DNA of 64,000 nt. Source: a virus. The notes below the pieces were generated by a model. That model was not told the origin of the DNA. It saw only the letters and a program-made list of their open reading frames with translations, and did not search any database. Made by a program: the position numbers and the translations under genes. Below are positions 32,753 through 41,866 of the stretch, piece by piece; positions within the stretch are counted from its first letter, which is position 1, and each line of letters opens with the position of its first letter. The stretch is from positions 20,487 to 84,486 of the IMG/VR virus record IMGVR_UViG_3300025000_001646; one strand, given 5' to 3'.

Positions 32753-33243
32753 TAGTATTTAGAGATTTTATGTTGTAGAATCCATCATTTTCAAAAGCAA
32801 TCGACAAATCATCCATAGCCATTATATACATTTATAACATTTCATTTTTCATCTTTATATCTTAATCACCAATGTAGATGTGGTTTTCATTTAGCACAAC
32901 CACTGTCTCAAGTCTTGGCTATTAATTGTCATTGAGTAACTTTTGAATTATGAGTAATTAAAATTTCCGATAAATGAGCTAAAACTGTTTGTCTTCTCTT
33001 GGCTCAAAATTCTTCTGTTATATAAATATATTTACCATATCCGTCTATTTCATAGCCAGTGGTTAATATTCAATCAAATGAAGCAAATACTTCTGTTCAT
33101 ATAGGAGTTTTTAGGTCTACTCAATTGTGTCAAGAAAGTCACCATTTTGCATAAAAAGGTGTTTTTGTTTTTTGGTCAATCCAAGTATTGCCGAAAGGAT
33201 TGTATTTTGAATCAAAACCTTCTTTAACTGGTGCAATAATCAT
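32752..33243 (-). CDS. M23 family peptidase, endolysin
   Basis: 163 aa. GLSGHNGVDLKTPIGTEVFA gives the first zinc ligands (HxxxD), VLAHLSEI and KTGDSG follow, and KPHLHWGLR is the HxH motif of LytM-type endopeptidases that cut peptide cross-bridges of peptidoglycan. About a dozen glycines, including catalytic-core ones, are UGA, so the enzyme cannot be made without UGA decoding. No signal peptide, so a holin would be needed for release. Confidence 0.85.
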
Positions 33244-33269
33244 ATAAAAATAAAGTTAAGTCTATATAT

Positions 33270-33298
33270 ATTATACTCTTTTTAAGAATATACAACAA
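33270..33298 (-). promoter_or_regulatory. Promoter of the lysis genes
   Basis: On the minus strand TTGTTG (33298-33293), 17-base spacer, TATAAT (33275-33270). It differs from the early TTGATT/A-run class and resembles the TTGTNN promoters of the tail genes at 45309, 47237 and 52493. Confidence 0.75.
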
Positions 33299-33348
33299 GA
33301 TTGAAAAAAACCTTGAAATAATAATTTAAAAGTTGTAGAATATAATTA

Positions 33349-34380
33349 ATGAAAATTATAAATAAGTCATACAGACCAAAGGTTTTATTCCATTATTCAA
33401 ATGAGTTTCACTATTGCTGATTTGACGATTTAATGATTGAGTTAAGAAAAGATTTTGAGGTTACTAGTTTTTTTGATAGAAGAGTAAACGAAAATGAATA
33501 TATTTGAATATTAAGATGTGTAAATCCAGATATTATAATTGATGTAGAATGGGACAGGAGAACAATGGAAAGTGAATTTAAAGACAAAATAAGAATACAA
33601 TTGCCACATTGACTAGTATCTAAACATTATATGTATTGAGTGATTTGGAATAATTTTAGATATAATAAAACAATCACTTCTTGACCAGAAATTACTAAAC
33701 AATTTATTGAAAGAGGATTGATTCCAAAAGAAAATTTGCTTGAATTAGGTTACCCGAAAATTGACAGACTACATAATGGATTTTATGACAAAGAAAAAAT
33801 AAAAGAAAATTTATGAATAAAAAATAATCTTAAAACTATTCTATACGCTCCTACATTCAAAGAATTTTCTTCTTTCAATTATTTTATTGAAGAAGATGAG
33901 GAGTATTTTTATAAAAGAATAAATTATTTAGCGAATAATTACAACATTATAATTAAGTTACACGCTTGAACACCAAACGAAAAATTTAAGCCGTATTTAT
34001 TTGGAGAAAATGTTTACTTAATTTTTGATTATGATATTAGACCTTACCAATACTTAGCTGATATATGTATTTCTGATTTGTCTTCCGTAATATTTGAGTT
34101 TGCTTCACAAAACAAGCCAGTAATACTCCTTAGACCTTATGAAGATAACATTATAGACAAAAATTGAATAGAATGGACTATGAAAGACATAGGGACTAAT
34201 TGTAAAAATTTAGAAGATTTAGAGAAGGCAGTTATGGAATATGATAAAAACCCAGAAAAAGACAGTGAAATCAGAGAAAAGTATAACAAACAAATATTTA
34301 AAAACTTATGATTTTCCAGTAAAATTCTAGCAAATAATATTCTAAAATTATATGAATCTAATAGTGCTTTCAGCTGGTAG
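33349..34380 (+). CDS. CDP-glycerol glycerophosphotransferase-like enzyme
   Basis: 343 aa with many UGA-Gly. QLPHGLVSKHYMYG, ELGYPKIDRLHNGFYDKEKI, ILYAPTFKEF, IIIKLHAGTPNEK and ISDLSSVIFEFASQNKP are the ordered motifs of TagB/TagF-type transferases, which move a phospho-alcohol from a CDP carrier onto a polymer. Given the phosphonate genes downstream, the transferred group may be a hydroxyethylphosphonate; that is inference. It is transcribed away from the lysis genes and overlaps the next gene by 29 bases. Confidence 0.8.
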
Positions 34381-35002
34381 ATGAAGTAGGCTTAGACCAC
34401 TAACAGACAACAAACCAAAGGTACTATTGAAAATAAACTGAAAGACTATATTAGAAATGCTAAAAGAAAATGTTTGAGCCGAAAAAAATGTTGTAGTGAC
34501 TTGATATCTTTGAGAAAAAATTGAAGAAAATAAGGTTACAAATGATTTATGGTATGAAAATGGTTCGTCTAGTAGTCTTTATTTGGCTAGAAACTACTTA
34601 AAATGAGATACAATGATAGTTTATGGCGATATGATTATAGACAAAGAAGACTTTGAAGAAATGAAAAATCAAGATTGTATATTGGTAGATGACAAAGAAA
34701 AATGAGATGATTATGATGAATATGTAAACAAAGACAGTCTTTGACTTAAATATAGAAGCGAGATTTGAGAATGTGAAAGATTTTTGTGAGCAATACATCT
34801 AAAAGAAGAAACTGCTAAAAAACTTTATAAATATTTTAAACCTTGAATGTTAAATTATAAGATTTGATTAGCCGACTTAATATGAGATTTTTTTGATGCT
34901 AACAATATAGACTTCAAAAAAGTTAAAGCTAAAAATAAATGGTTTGAATTAGACAAAATTCAAGATTATATAAATGCAAAAATATATTTTAATGATTATT
35001 AA
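34352..35002 (+). CDS. Cytidylyltransferase-like sugar/phosphocholine nucleotidyltransferase
   Basis: 216 aa. MNLIVLSAGRGSRLRPLTDN with KPKVLLKINGK is the LicC/RmlA-type signature; MIVYGDMII supplies the metal-binding D. The short length and the missing C-terminal sugar domain resemble LicC-like cytidylyltransferases, which activate phosphocholine or phosphonates as CDP/CMP forms. Its place between PEP mutase and a CDP-alcohol transferase suggests activation of the phosphonate. UGA-Gly throughout. Confidence 0.75.
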
Positions 35003-35005
35003 AAA

Positions 35006-35884
35006 ATGAAACTTCCTAAAATAAATTTTCAAGAAAAACTTAACTTAAAATGACAAGTTATAATCACTACATTTGATACTGGATTAAAAGACAATGAAAT
35101 TATAATGATTTCAGAAGAGCCTAGCAAAGAAGAATTAGACAAAATAGTTTTTCAAACAATTACTGACACTATTTATGCTATTGGTGGTGGATCAGCTATT
35201 GATTGAGCTAAATACCTATGCAATAAAGAAGGTAAAAAATTAATAGCAATACCAACAACTTTTTCTGGATCGGCTTCCTCTAGTCACTTAGTATTGAAAG
35301 AAAACTGAAAGAAAAAAGGTTATTCTGGAAATGAATACATACCAGATGAAGTAATAATCATCAACGATTTGCTTTACACTTTACCAGCTAAAACTTTCTT
35401 TTATTCTCTTATAGATTGTTTTGCACATTCGCAAGAGGCTGTTAGAAGCAATAAGAATAATTTTATTATAGAATTAATTTCTGAAAATATTATAGGAACT
35501 TTTGGTAATGTTTTACAAATGAAATTTGAGGACTTTATAAAACTTGATGAAAATAAAATGGAAGAAGAAAAAGCATTATTAGTTAGAGATTTTGGAAAAG
35601 TTTTATTAGTTATTTCTCTTTATGCTAGTTATATATTAAGTGAAGCTGGGACTAATTTACCACATGCAATTTCTTATGCTATTAGCAATTATGGACTTTC
35701 ACATTGAGAAGCTATAGCAATAGTTTATGGACTTAATGACAGAAGAATGAAAGACCTTTGAATAGAATTTGATTTAGAAAAAATGACAGATGAAATTTTA
35801 TTAGATAGACACCATTTAGACAATTTTCCTTGAGAAATTTCTAAGGATTTAATATTTAATACACTTAAAAAACTTTATGAATAG
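35006..35884 (+). CDS. Iron-type alcohol dehydrogenase, likely phosphonoacetaldehyde reductase
   Basis: 292 aa. IYAIGGGSAIDGAKYL (NAD binding), AIPTTFSGSASSSH, then SLIDCFAHSQEA (D and H metal ligands), GTNLPHAIS and LSHGEAIAI (two more His) define the group III alcohol dehydrogenase family. The N-terminal part is shorter than usual (family about 370-390 aa). Members next to PEP mutase and Ppd reduce phosphonoacetaldehyde to 2-hydroxyethylphosphonate. UGA-Gly at key positions such as DGAK. Confidence 0.78.
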
Positions 35885-36656
35885 GATTATTGGTTGCCAT
35901 AATGCAATGACGGCTATATTATGAGAAGAGGCTTGATTTGATATGCTTTGGGCTTCTTGATTCGAGATTTGCACTTCTAAATGAATACCAGACAAGGATA
36001 TACTTACTCAAACAGAATTTCTTGATGCTTTTAGAGAAATTAAAAACTCAGTTAAAATACCAGTAATTATAGATGCTGATACTGGTGGGACTTTAGAACA
36101 ACTTAAAAGAATGATTACTTTTTATAATCAAATTTGAATAGATTGAATATGTATAGAAGACAAGAAATTTCCAAAGACTAATAGTTTTATTGAAAAATGA
36201 CAAGAACTTGAAGAAATAGATTTGTTTTGTAAAAAAATAAAGTTATTGAGCAAAGAATTTTCTGGAATGATTTTTGCTAGAATAGAAGCACTTATTGCTG
36301 GAAAATGAGAAGATGAAGCTATAAAAAGAGCTAAGGAATATATAAAAGCTGGTGCTAATGTTATTTTAATTCATTCAAAAAGCGAAACTCCAGATGAAAT
36401 AGTCTCTTTTTGCAGAAGGTATAAGAAGGAATGACTTACTATTCCTATTGCAATTATTCCAACAAAATATACAAGTTTTACTGAAAATTACATAAAAAAA
36501 TACCCTCAAATTAAATATGTTATTTATGCTAATCAATGAATAAGATCTTCAATAAAAGCAATAAAAGAAACTTATAAAAAGATTTTAAAAGATTGAGGCG
36601 TAAATAATTTAAATATTTCTACTCTTGATGACTGTTTTAAAATACAATGATTATAG
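35877..36656 (+). CDS. pepM: Phosphoenolpyruvate mutase
   Basis: 259 aa. GEEAGFDMLWASGFEICTSK then GIPDKD, PVIIDADTGG, ICIEDKKFPKTNSF and FARIEALIAGKG are the PEP mutase signatures; EDKxFPKxNSF is the motif that separates mutases from isocitrate lyase and methylisocitrate lyase relatives. It converts PEP to phosphonopyruvate, the committed C-P bond step of nearly all phosphonate pathways. It overlaps the alcohol dehydrogenase by 8 bases and the next gene by 10. UGA-Gly throughout. Confidence 0.88.
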
Positions 36657-36952
36657 GCGTTCCATATTCTGGCTGTGATTTTAAAGACGCTATTTATTTT
36701 CCTAGAGAAAATAGTGCTTTAGGTTATGCTATTTGAGCTAGACTAGCTTGAAAGGATGTTACTGTATTTATGCAAAACTCTTGATTATGGCATATATGAG
36801 ATTTATTTTCCTCTTTCTTAATTCCTAGCAAACTTAAATGAATAAAATTTATTATTAACAACAGAAAAGAGCCAGAGCATCACAAGCATTCTTTTGAAAA
36901 TATAAATAATCTCTTAAAAATTTATGGAATTGAAAATGCCGAACTTAACTAG
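36647..36952 (+). CDS. Phosphonopyruvate decarboxylase, alpha-like subunit
   Basis: 101 aa. IIGVPYSGCDFKDAI, RENSALGYAIGARLAGKDV and FMQNSGLWHIGDLFSSF match the N-terminal (pyrimidine-binding) half of Ppd and sulfopyruvate decarboxylase; the catalytic Glu is the E of REN. It lacks the TPP pyrophosphate motif, which is in the next gene, so the enzyme is split as in ComDE. It decarboxylates phosphonopyruvate to phosphonoacetaldehyde, pulling the unfavourable mutase reaction. Confidence 0.82.
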
Positions 36953-37403
36953 AAGCACAGCTATATTGTCTATTGCAAAATTAAAATATGATGAACCATT
37001 AGTTATAGCATCAACTTGATTAAATTCAAAAGCTCTTTATTCTTTAGGTCATCGAGACAGATTTTTATATAATAGATGAGCATATTGAGAAACTTGAATA
37101 ATAGCATTAGGTATTGCCGAGAATACTAATAAAGAAGTAGTAGTAATTGATTGAGACGGTAGTTTTCTGGCTTGATTTGCTAATTACCCGATTATATTAG
37201 AAAGGAAGCCTAAAAATTTGCATTATTATATTTTAAGAAACTGAAAAACACAGACTACTTGATGACAACCTCTTATACAATTTCCTAAATTAGACAAATA
37301 CTTTACTATTTTTGATATAGACGAAGACGACAGAAAGCCTCAAAACATAGAAATTACTATTGAAGAAAATGTAAAATCTTTTATGGAATATTTAAAATCT
37401 TAA
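36936..37403 (+). CDS. Phosphonopyruvate decarboxylase, beta-like subunit (TPP binding)
   Basis: 155 aa. IASTGLNSKALYSLGHRD, NRGAYGETGIIALGIAEN and VVVIDGDGSFLAGFANY contain the GDG...N thiamine-pyrophosphate motif. It overlaps the alpha subunit by 17 bases in another frame, so both should be made together. The fifth-member position of the phosphonate operon and the shared UGA use support a single acquisition and long residence in this code. Confidence 0.82.
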
Positions 37404-37412
37404 TTTTATTTT

Positions 37413-37850
37413 ATGATTAACGGTGTAAAAATTATTGACGTTAATAGATTCTGGGATGACAGATGATTTTTTGCAGAGGTATGGAGGAAGTCTCAACAAT
37501 GAGAAATGGCTCAAATGTCTTTCACTAAAACTTACCCTTGAGTTGTCAAGGCTTTTCACTACCACGAAAAACAAGATGATTTATGGTTTTGTGTAGAAGG
37601 AAATCTAAGAGTAGTTTTAAAAGACCTTAGAGAAGACTCTCCTACTTTTAATGAAGTGCAAACTATTTATATTGGTGAAAAATCTCAAGCAGTTTATATT
37701 CCTAAAATGGTAGCTCACGGTTATAAAGTTATGGGAGAAAAGCCAGCTAAACTTATTTATTTGACAACACAAGAATATGATGTAAAAAATCCAGACGAGA
37801 AAAGAATACCTTATGACGAATTTTATGATTGGAAAACAGTTTTTAAGTAA
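37413..37850 (+). CDS. rmlC: dTDP-4-dehydrorhamnose 3,5-epimerase
   Basis: 145 aa cupin. VNRFWDDRGFFAEVWRKS, VVKAFHYHEKQDDLWFCVEG (His and metal-free cupin barrel), VYIPKMVAHGYKV and PYDEFYDWK fit RmlC, although it is shorter than the usual 180 aa. Step three of dTDP-L-rhamnose synthesis. Four UGA-Gly in the first third, none after. Confidence 0.8.
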
Positions 37851-37858
37851 AAAATCTA

Positions 37859-37887
37859 TTGTTTTTATAAATTACTATTGGTAGAAT
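37859..37887 (+). promoter_or_regulatory. Putative promoter of tRNA-Gly(UCA)
   Basis: TTGTTT (37859-37864), 17-base spacer, TAGAAT (37882-37887). Transcription would begin about 6 bases before the tRNA, so the tRNA may be expressed on its own. Confidence 0.5.
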
Positions 37888-37899
37888 AATTATAGATAT

Positions 37900-37974
37900 G
37901 CGGGGATGAGGTAAAGTCTAGCCTGAATCGCTTCAACCGATTAAGTAGGGGATAGTCTCCCCTTCTCCGCTCCA
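37900..37974 (+). tRNA. tRNA-Gly with anticodon UCA, reads UGA
   Basis: Acceptor GCGGGGA (37900-37906) with TCTCCGC (37964-37970), discriminator U (37971) and encoded CCA. D stem AGG/CCT, anticodon stem AATCG/CGATT with loop CTTCAAC, anticodon TCA at 37933-37935, T stem AGGGG/CCCCT. The G1-C72, C2-G71 and U73 elements are those bacterial GlyRS uses, and C35 is kept, so charging with Gly is expected. The D loop lacks GG and the T loop (ATAGTCT) lacks UUC, so the elbow is atypical. Under standard numbering this is the decoder of the phage's UGA-Gly codons. Confidence 0.88.
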
Positions 37975-37989
37975 ATAATTTTTATTTTT

Positions 37990-38310
37990 ATGGGATCATC
38001 AAAGCACGGATTAAAGCCAAATCAAATATCAGTAAAAAGAAAAAGCACTAAAGTAAAAGGTGTTTCTCGTTTAAATCATTGGTCTACTATTTCAAAAATG
38101 AATATTGAAGATAAGAAAGTAAATGGTTATGTAACTAATATAACTAATATAAAAGGAAATACATTTTGGTGGTATTCTAAAGGAAGAAAAACTTGTTTAG
38201 ACACAGGACTTAAATGTGATCCAGATGGTTATAATAGATGGAATACTTATGAAAATCACCTAATAAGAAAAAAGAGATTTAAAAATCGTGTCAGAAAAAA
38301 TACTATTTAA
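37990..38310 (+). CDS. Hypothetical basic protein, 106 aa
   Basis: Very basic (KHGLKPNQISVKRKS, RKKRFKNRVRKN) with a central beta-like region (YVTNITNIKGNTFWWYSKGR). It may bind nucleic acid. It follows the tRNA by 15 bases and has no UGA although its glycines are several. Confidence 0.55.
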   Translation: MGSSKHGLKPNQISVKRKSTKVKGVSRLNHWSTISKMNIEDKKVNGYVTNITNIKGNTFWWYSKGRKTCLDTGLKCDPDGYNRWNTYENHLIRKKRFKNRVRKNTI

Positions 38311-38322
38311 TTTTATATTTTT

Positions 38323-38613
38323 ATGGCTCAACACATTGGAATGATATTGGAAGATGAAGATGGAAAATTAATTAAAGACTCTAAATTAAATTTTCAAGAT
38401 GTTTTAGATAAATGTGATGTTAGTGATAATGAATGGTTAGGCACAATAGATGAATATGGAAATACTGTATTTAATAATATTCAAATACCTATAATAATTA
38501 ATGAATTAAAAGAATTACCAGTAGAAGAAGAAAATTATACATTAATTAATAAATTTATAAAATTTTTAGAGCAAGCAGAGGATCACGAATATATAAAATT
38601 TATTGGAGATTAA
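38323..38613 (+). CDS. Hypothetical acidic protein, 96 aa
   Basis: MAQHIGMILEDEDGKLIKDS begins an acidic protein with a C-terminal helix (EQAEDHEYIKFIGD). Leader TTTAATTTTATATTTTTATG. No UGA, no recognised family. Confidence 0.5.
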   Translation: MAQHIGMILEDEDGKLIKDSKLNFQDVLDKCDVSDNEWLGTIDEYGNTVFNNIQIPIIINELKELPVEEENYTLINKFIKFLEQAEDHEYIKFIGD

Positions 38614-38625
38614 CTTTTAATTTAT

Positions 38626-38871
38626 ATGATTATAGAAATACCAGATATAAAAGACCGTAATGGAAAAACAGTAAGAATGGGAGATGTTATATATTTTCCA
38701 GAACAAAGTCTTCACAATACATTGGTTAGATGGGATGAGGAAGAATTTTGTTTAGTACCTTTTAATTATAAATATTATTATTATAAAGACCAAGAAACTG
38801 GAAAAATGTGTCCTTTTGAAATAGTAGGAAATATAAAAGAAGAACCAAATTTACAATATGGAAGAGATTAA
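38626..38871 (+). CDS. Hypothetical protein, 81 aa (YopX-like opening)
   Basis: EIPDIKDRNGKTVRMGDVIYF resembles the DxxGxxVx(xG)D core of YopX/small SH3-like phage proteins that recur as KDxxGxxIxxGD. The rest is acidic with aromatic residues. No UGA. Confidence 0.5.
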   Translation: MIIEIPDIKDRNGKTVRMGDVIYFPEQSLHNTLVRWDEEEFCLVPFNYKYYYYKDQETGKMCPFEIVGNIKEEPNLQYGRD

Positions 38872-38890
38872 TATTTAATTTTATTTTACC

Positions 38891-39076
38891 ATGCCAATAA
38901 TGCCTTGTGTAAGCGAAAAAAAGAAAGGTTTTAAATATTGAGAAACTTGAAATTGTTATACCTATGAAGAAGGTAATAAAACTAGTGAAGAAAATGCTAG
39001 AGAACAAGCAATCAAGCAATGACAAGCTATTGAGATTAGCAGACTTAAAAAATATAAAATAACCATTAAAAAATAA
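38891..39076 (+). CDS. Small conserved-type phage protein (MPIMPC family)
   Basis: 61 aa. MPIMPCVSEKKKGFKYGETG then NCYTYEEGNKTSEENA and IKQGQAIEIS. The MP-x-x-P-C, YGxxGxCY and QGxAI pattern occurs in short phage proteins near packaging and head genes. Three of its glycines are UGA. Confidence 0.65.
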
Positions 39077-39325
39077 ATGAAAAAATTTATAATAATATTA
39101 AAGGATTTATGAATGGGATTATTGATTGCTGGTGTAATTATTTTAGCTTTATTAATTCCTAGCTTTTTGTTAATGATTTCTTGGAATTTAGGATTGGCAA
39201 CTTTATTCACTAGCTTACCTAAAATGAATTTAATACAAGCAATTTTTATTGGAGGATTTTTCCATATTTTGACTTATAAATCAACTATTACAAAAACTGA
39301 AATTAAAGATATATTTAAAAAATAA
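39077..39325 (+). CDS. Membrane protein, 82 aa
   Basis: ATG directly after the TAA of the previous gene. One UGA-Gly (LKDLGMGLLIAGV), then two or three hydrophobic spans. The stop overlaps the next start (TAATG). Possibly a second holin-like or envelope protein. Confidence 0.6.
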
Positions 39326-39627
39326 TGATTAATAATGAAATTTATAACGAATTTTTAAATGATAATAACTTATATGAATTTAAAGATAAAACAGGTAAAA
39401 AATTTACTTTAGATTTAAAAAATATTCATATAATAGAAAAAGTAAATAGTGGAATAGGAGATGAAGGATATGATGATAATAATTATTCTCTATATATAGT
39501 TAATAAAAAGAATAAAAACAATCCTTTATTTCCAAATTTCTTAAAAGATGAAAAAGAAAGAGATAGAATATTCGATGAAATAATAAATACAAAACTTAAT
39601 CAAGAAGTAAAACAATTTAAAAAATAA
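39325..39627 (+). CDS. Hypothetical acidic protein, 100 aa
   Basis: Acidic, Asn-rich protein with FTLDLKNIHIIEKVNSGIG near the middle. Start coupled to the membrane gene by TAATG. No UGA; family not recognised. Confidence 0.5.
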   Translation: MINNEIYNEFLNDNNLYEFKDKTGKKFTLDLKNIHIIEKVNSGIGDEGYDDNNYSLYIVNKKNKNNPLFPNFLKDEKERDRIFDEIINTKLNQEVKQFKK

Positions 39628-39640
39628 TTTTATATATTTT

Positions 39641-39793
39641 ATGAATACAGACATTGAAAACTGATTCATTCCAGAACAAACAAAAACAGAAACCAATCCA
39701 GATGGTGAGAGAATAGAAGATTATATTGTAAATCAATTGGCCAGAATAGAGCATCTATTAATAACATTATTAGAGCAATGAAAAAAATCTTAG
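39641..39793 (+). CDS. Hypothetical protein, 50 aa
   Basis: Two in-frame UGA (IENGFIPE and LLEQGKKS). The helix IEDYIVNQLARIEHLLITL precedes the end. It overlaps rmlD by 16 bases. Family not recognised. Confidence 0.5.
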
Positions 39794-40593
39794 TTTTTGG
39801 TGCTAATGGGATGCTAGGGAAAGACTTGGTAAAAATAGATTGATTTAAAATTTACCCAGACTATAAAACAGACATTACTAATTGATTACAAGTATTTATA
39901 AAGACTTTATTGGTTAGACCAGATTACATAATTAATTGTGCCGCTTATACTGATGTTGATTGAGCCGAGAATGATGACAATGTTTGAAAATGCTGGAGTG
40001 TTAATTCTTGTAGTAAATTGGTCGGTATATGTAAACTTTTTAATACACCTCTTGTAGCATTTTCTACTGATTATGTTTTTAATTGAAAGAAAAAAGAAGG
40101 CTATTCAGAAGACGAAAAACTTCATAATAATAGACCTCTTGAAATATATTGAATGAGTAAATGGATAATGGAATTTAACATATTAAAAAATCTCAAGAAA
40201 TATTATATTATTAGGATTTCATCTCTTTTCGGGAAAAATGGTAAGAATTTCGTAGACTTAATCTTAAATTATGAGAAAGAAATAAACGTGCTTTGAAATA
40301 ATAAAATGAAACCTACTTATACAGTAGATTTAGCAGAGAATGTTAAAAAACTTTTACAACTAGAATATCCTTATTGAACATACCACTTCACAAACGAATG
40401 AGCTTGCTCTTGGTATGAATTTGCTAAAGAAATAAATAAATACAGAACACAACCAATCAAAATAAACAAGGTAGATGAATTTAAAAGACCAGCCGAGAGA
40501 CCTCAATATTCTGAATTGATTAATAATTCACCTTTAAAAATGAGGCACTGGAAAGAATCTCTCAAAGATTATATTTCTAACATTAAAAAGTAA
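39778..40593 (+). CDS. rmlD: dTDP-4-dehydrorhamnose reductase
   Basis: 271 aa. MKKILVFGANGMLGKDL, INCAAYTDVDGAEND, STDYVFNG and IYGMSKWIMEF (catalytic YxxxK) are RmlD hallmarks, with the ending PAERPQYSEL also typical. It completes dTDP-L-rhamnose with RmlA, RmlB and RmlC. UGA-Gly are abundant, including the G of VFNG and IYG. Confidence 0.88.
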
Positions 40594-41211
40594 ATGACAG
40601 AAGAATTTATTCAGTCTATTAATTGGCACAAAGGCGACCCTATAATAATTAATCCCCTAAAAGATGATCCAGCTATTCCTAATAATCAAGAAGGCTCTTT
40701 TTGTGTTGATTTAGGTTGTGGTAAGAATAAAAGAGAAGGATTTATTGGAGTAGATCAAGCTCCAGACGGAGTAGGCGATATTCAAATCAGACTTGATATA
40801 TTAAACGACAAATTACCTTTCGAAGATAGTTCTGTTGACTGTCTTTTTGCATCACATATAGTCGAACATATAGGCGAAGGCAAAATGATTGCTTTTATGG
40901 ATGAGTGTTATAGGGTATTAAAACCTTATGGACTTTTTGAAATTATAGCTCCAGTTTACAATTCTAGTGATGCTTATAGACACCCAGATCATAAGAGATT
41001 TATTCATCCAGAACTTTGGGGATTTTGGGATCCAGCTAACTGTCAAGAAGACAGAGAATGTTATGGAGTAAAAGCTAAATTCACTCTCGCTATTAATGAA
41101 GAAGAAAGAATATTTGGAGACAGTGAAGAGCCAATGATACTTAGAAAATGTCAGCCTATGAACTTTGTATATAAGAATGGCAATTTTGTTACTCTAGTAG
41201 CTATTAAATAA
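40594..41211 (+). CDS. SAM-dependent methyltransferase
   Basis: 205 aa. FCVDLGCGKNKREGFIGVDQ (motif I), IRLDILNDKLPFEDSSVDCL, SHIVEHIG and ECYRVLKPYGLFEII are the standard Methyltransf_11 set. It starts right after the rmlD stop. It has about 17 glycine codons and no UGA, unlike rmlD, so its codon history differs. Substrate unknown, possibly the glycan. Confidence 0.82.
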   Translation: MTEEFIQSINWHKGDPIIINPLKDDPAIPNNQEGSFCVDLGCGKNKREGFIGVDQAPDGVGDIQIRLDILNDKLPFEDSSVDCLFASHIVEHIGEGKMIAFMDECYRVLKPYGLFEIIAPVYNSSDAYRHPDHKRFIHPELWGFWDPANCQEDRECYGVKAKFTLAINEEERIFGDSEEPMILRKCQPMNFVYKNGNFVTLVAIK

Positions 41212-41223
41212 TTTTACATTAAA

Positions 41224-41757
41224 ATGAAATTTCTAACTCCTAAAAATAAACCAAAAGAAGTAAAAAGAATCAAACCAAATAGCAAGAATTATGTAATGAA
41301 TATTACTGGAGAAATAAGTGAAAATACCTTTGTAGATTGGAGATTTGCAGAAAAAGACAACGATTTAGTTTTCAATATAAATTCTTATGGTGGAGATTTA
41401 ACAACAGCAATGAATATATATGAAAGAATGAGAAAAGAAAAAAGAAAAAAAATATGCAAATCTTTTGGAGGAGTAGAGTCTGCCGCTATAAATATTTTTG
41501 TAGCAGGAGATGAAAGAATAGCAGGAATAAACGATGTTTTTATGATTCATAATGGAAAAGTAAATAACAAGACAATAGATGAATTACAATTTTTTATGGA
41601 TTATGCAAATAGATGTTCTGTAATAATAAGCAAAAGACTTTCTGACATAAGTATTAGACCTTTTGAGTTTTGGATGGACTTATTCACTAATGGAAAGAAT
41701 AACTACTTCACAGGACAGGAGATGTACGATTTAGGTGTAGTTACAGAGCTTATATAG
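41224..41757 (+). CDS. ClpP-like serine protease, possible head maturation protease
   Basis: 177 aa. NINSYGGDLTTAMNIYERM, GGVESAAINIFVAGDERIAG and FMIHNGK follow the ClpP order: oxyanion GG, nucleophile Ser (the S of ESAA) and catalytic His. Phage ClpP/S49-like proteins usually mature capsid proteins, but no capsid gene is adjacent. No UGA. Stop TAG followed by a 109-base AT-rich gap without a gene. Confidence 0.75.
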   Translation: MKFLTPKNKPKEVKRIKPNSKNYVMNITGEISENTFVDWRFAEKDNDLVFNINSYGGDLTTAMNIYERMRKEKRKKICKSFGGVESAAINIFVAGDERIAGINDVFMIHNGKVNNKTIDELQFFMDYANRCSVIISKRLSDISIRPFEFWMDLFTNGKNNYFTGQEMYDLGVVTELI

Positions 41758-41866
41758 ACAAGAATAAAAATTATGACGTAATAAGAAGTTGGTAGTACAA
41801 AGTATTAAAACAGTATTTTTGCATTAATCAAGTTTTTTTTAATAAATATTAACTTTTTTTAATAAA

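Noticed and set aside
7994-33300. Temperate phage integration module
   Set aside because: No integrase, attachment site or CI-type repressor was found; HTH proteins at 17937 and 23724 are not sufficient evidence.
33301-33346. Promoter for the phosphonate operon on the plus strand
   Set aside because: TTGAAA and TATAAT are present but 22 bases apart, too far for a normal promoter, so it is not listed as a feature.
37392-37574. Minus-strand ORF over rmlC
   Set aside because: It is a shadow of the recoded rmlC frame, which has clear cupin motifs.
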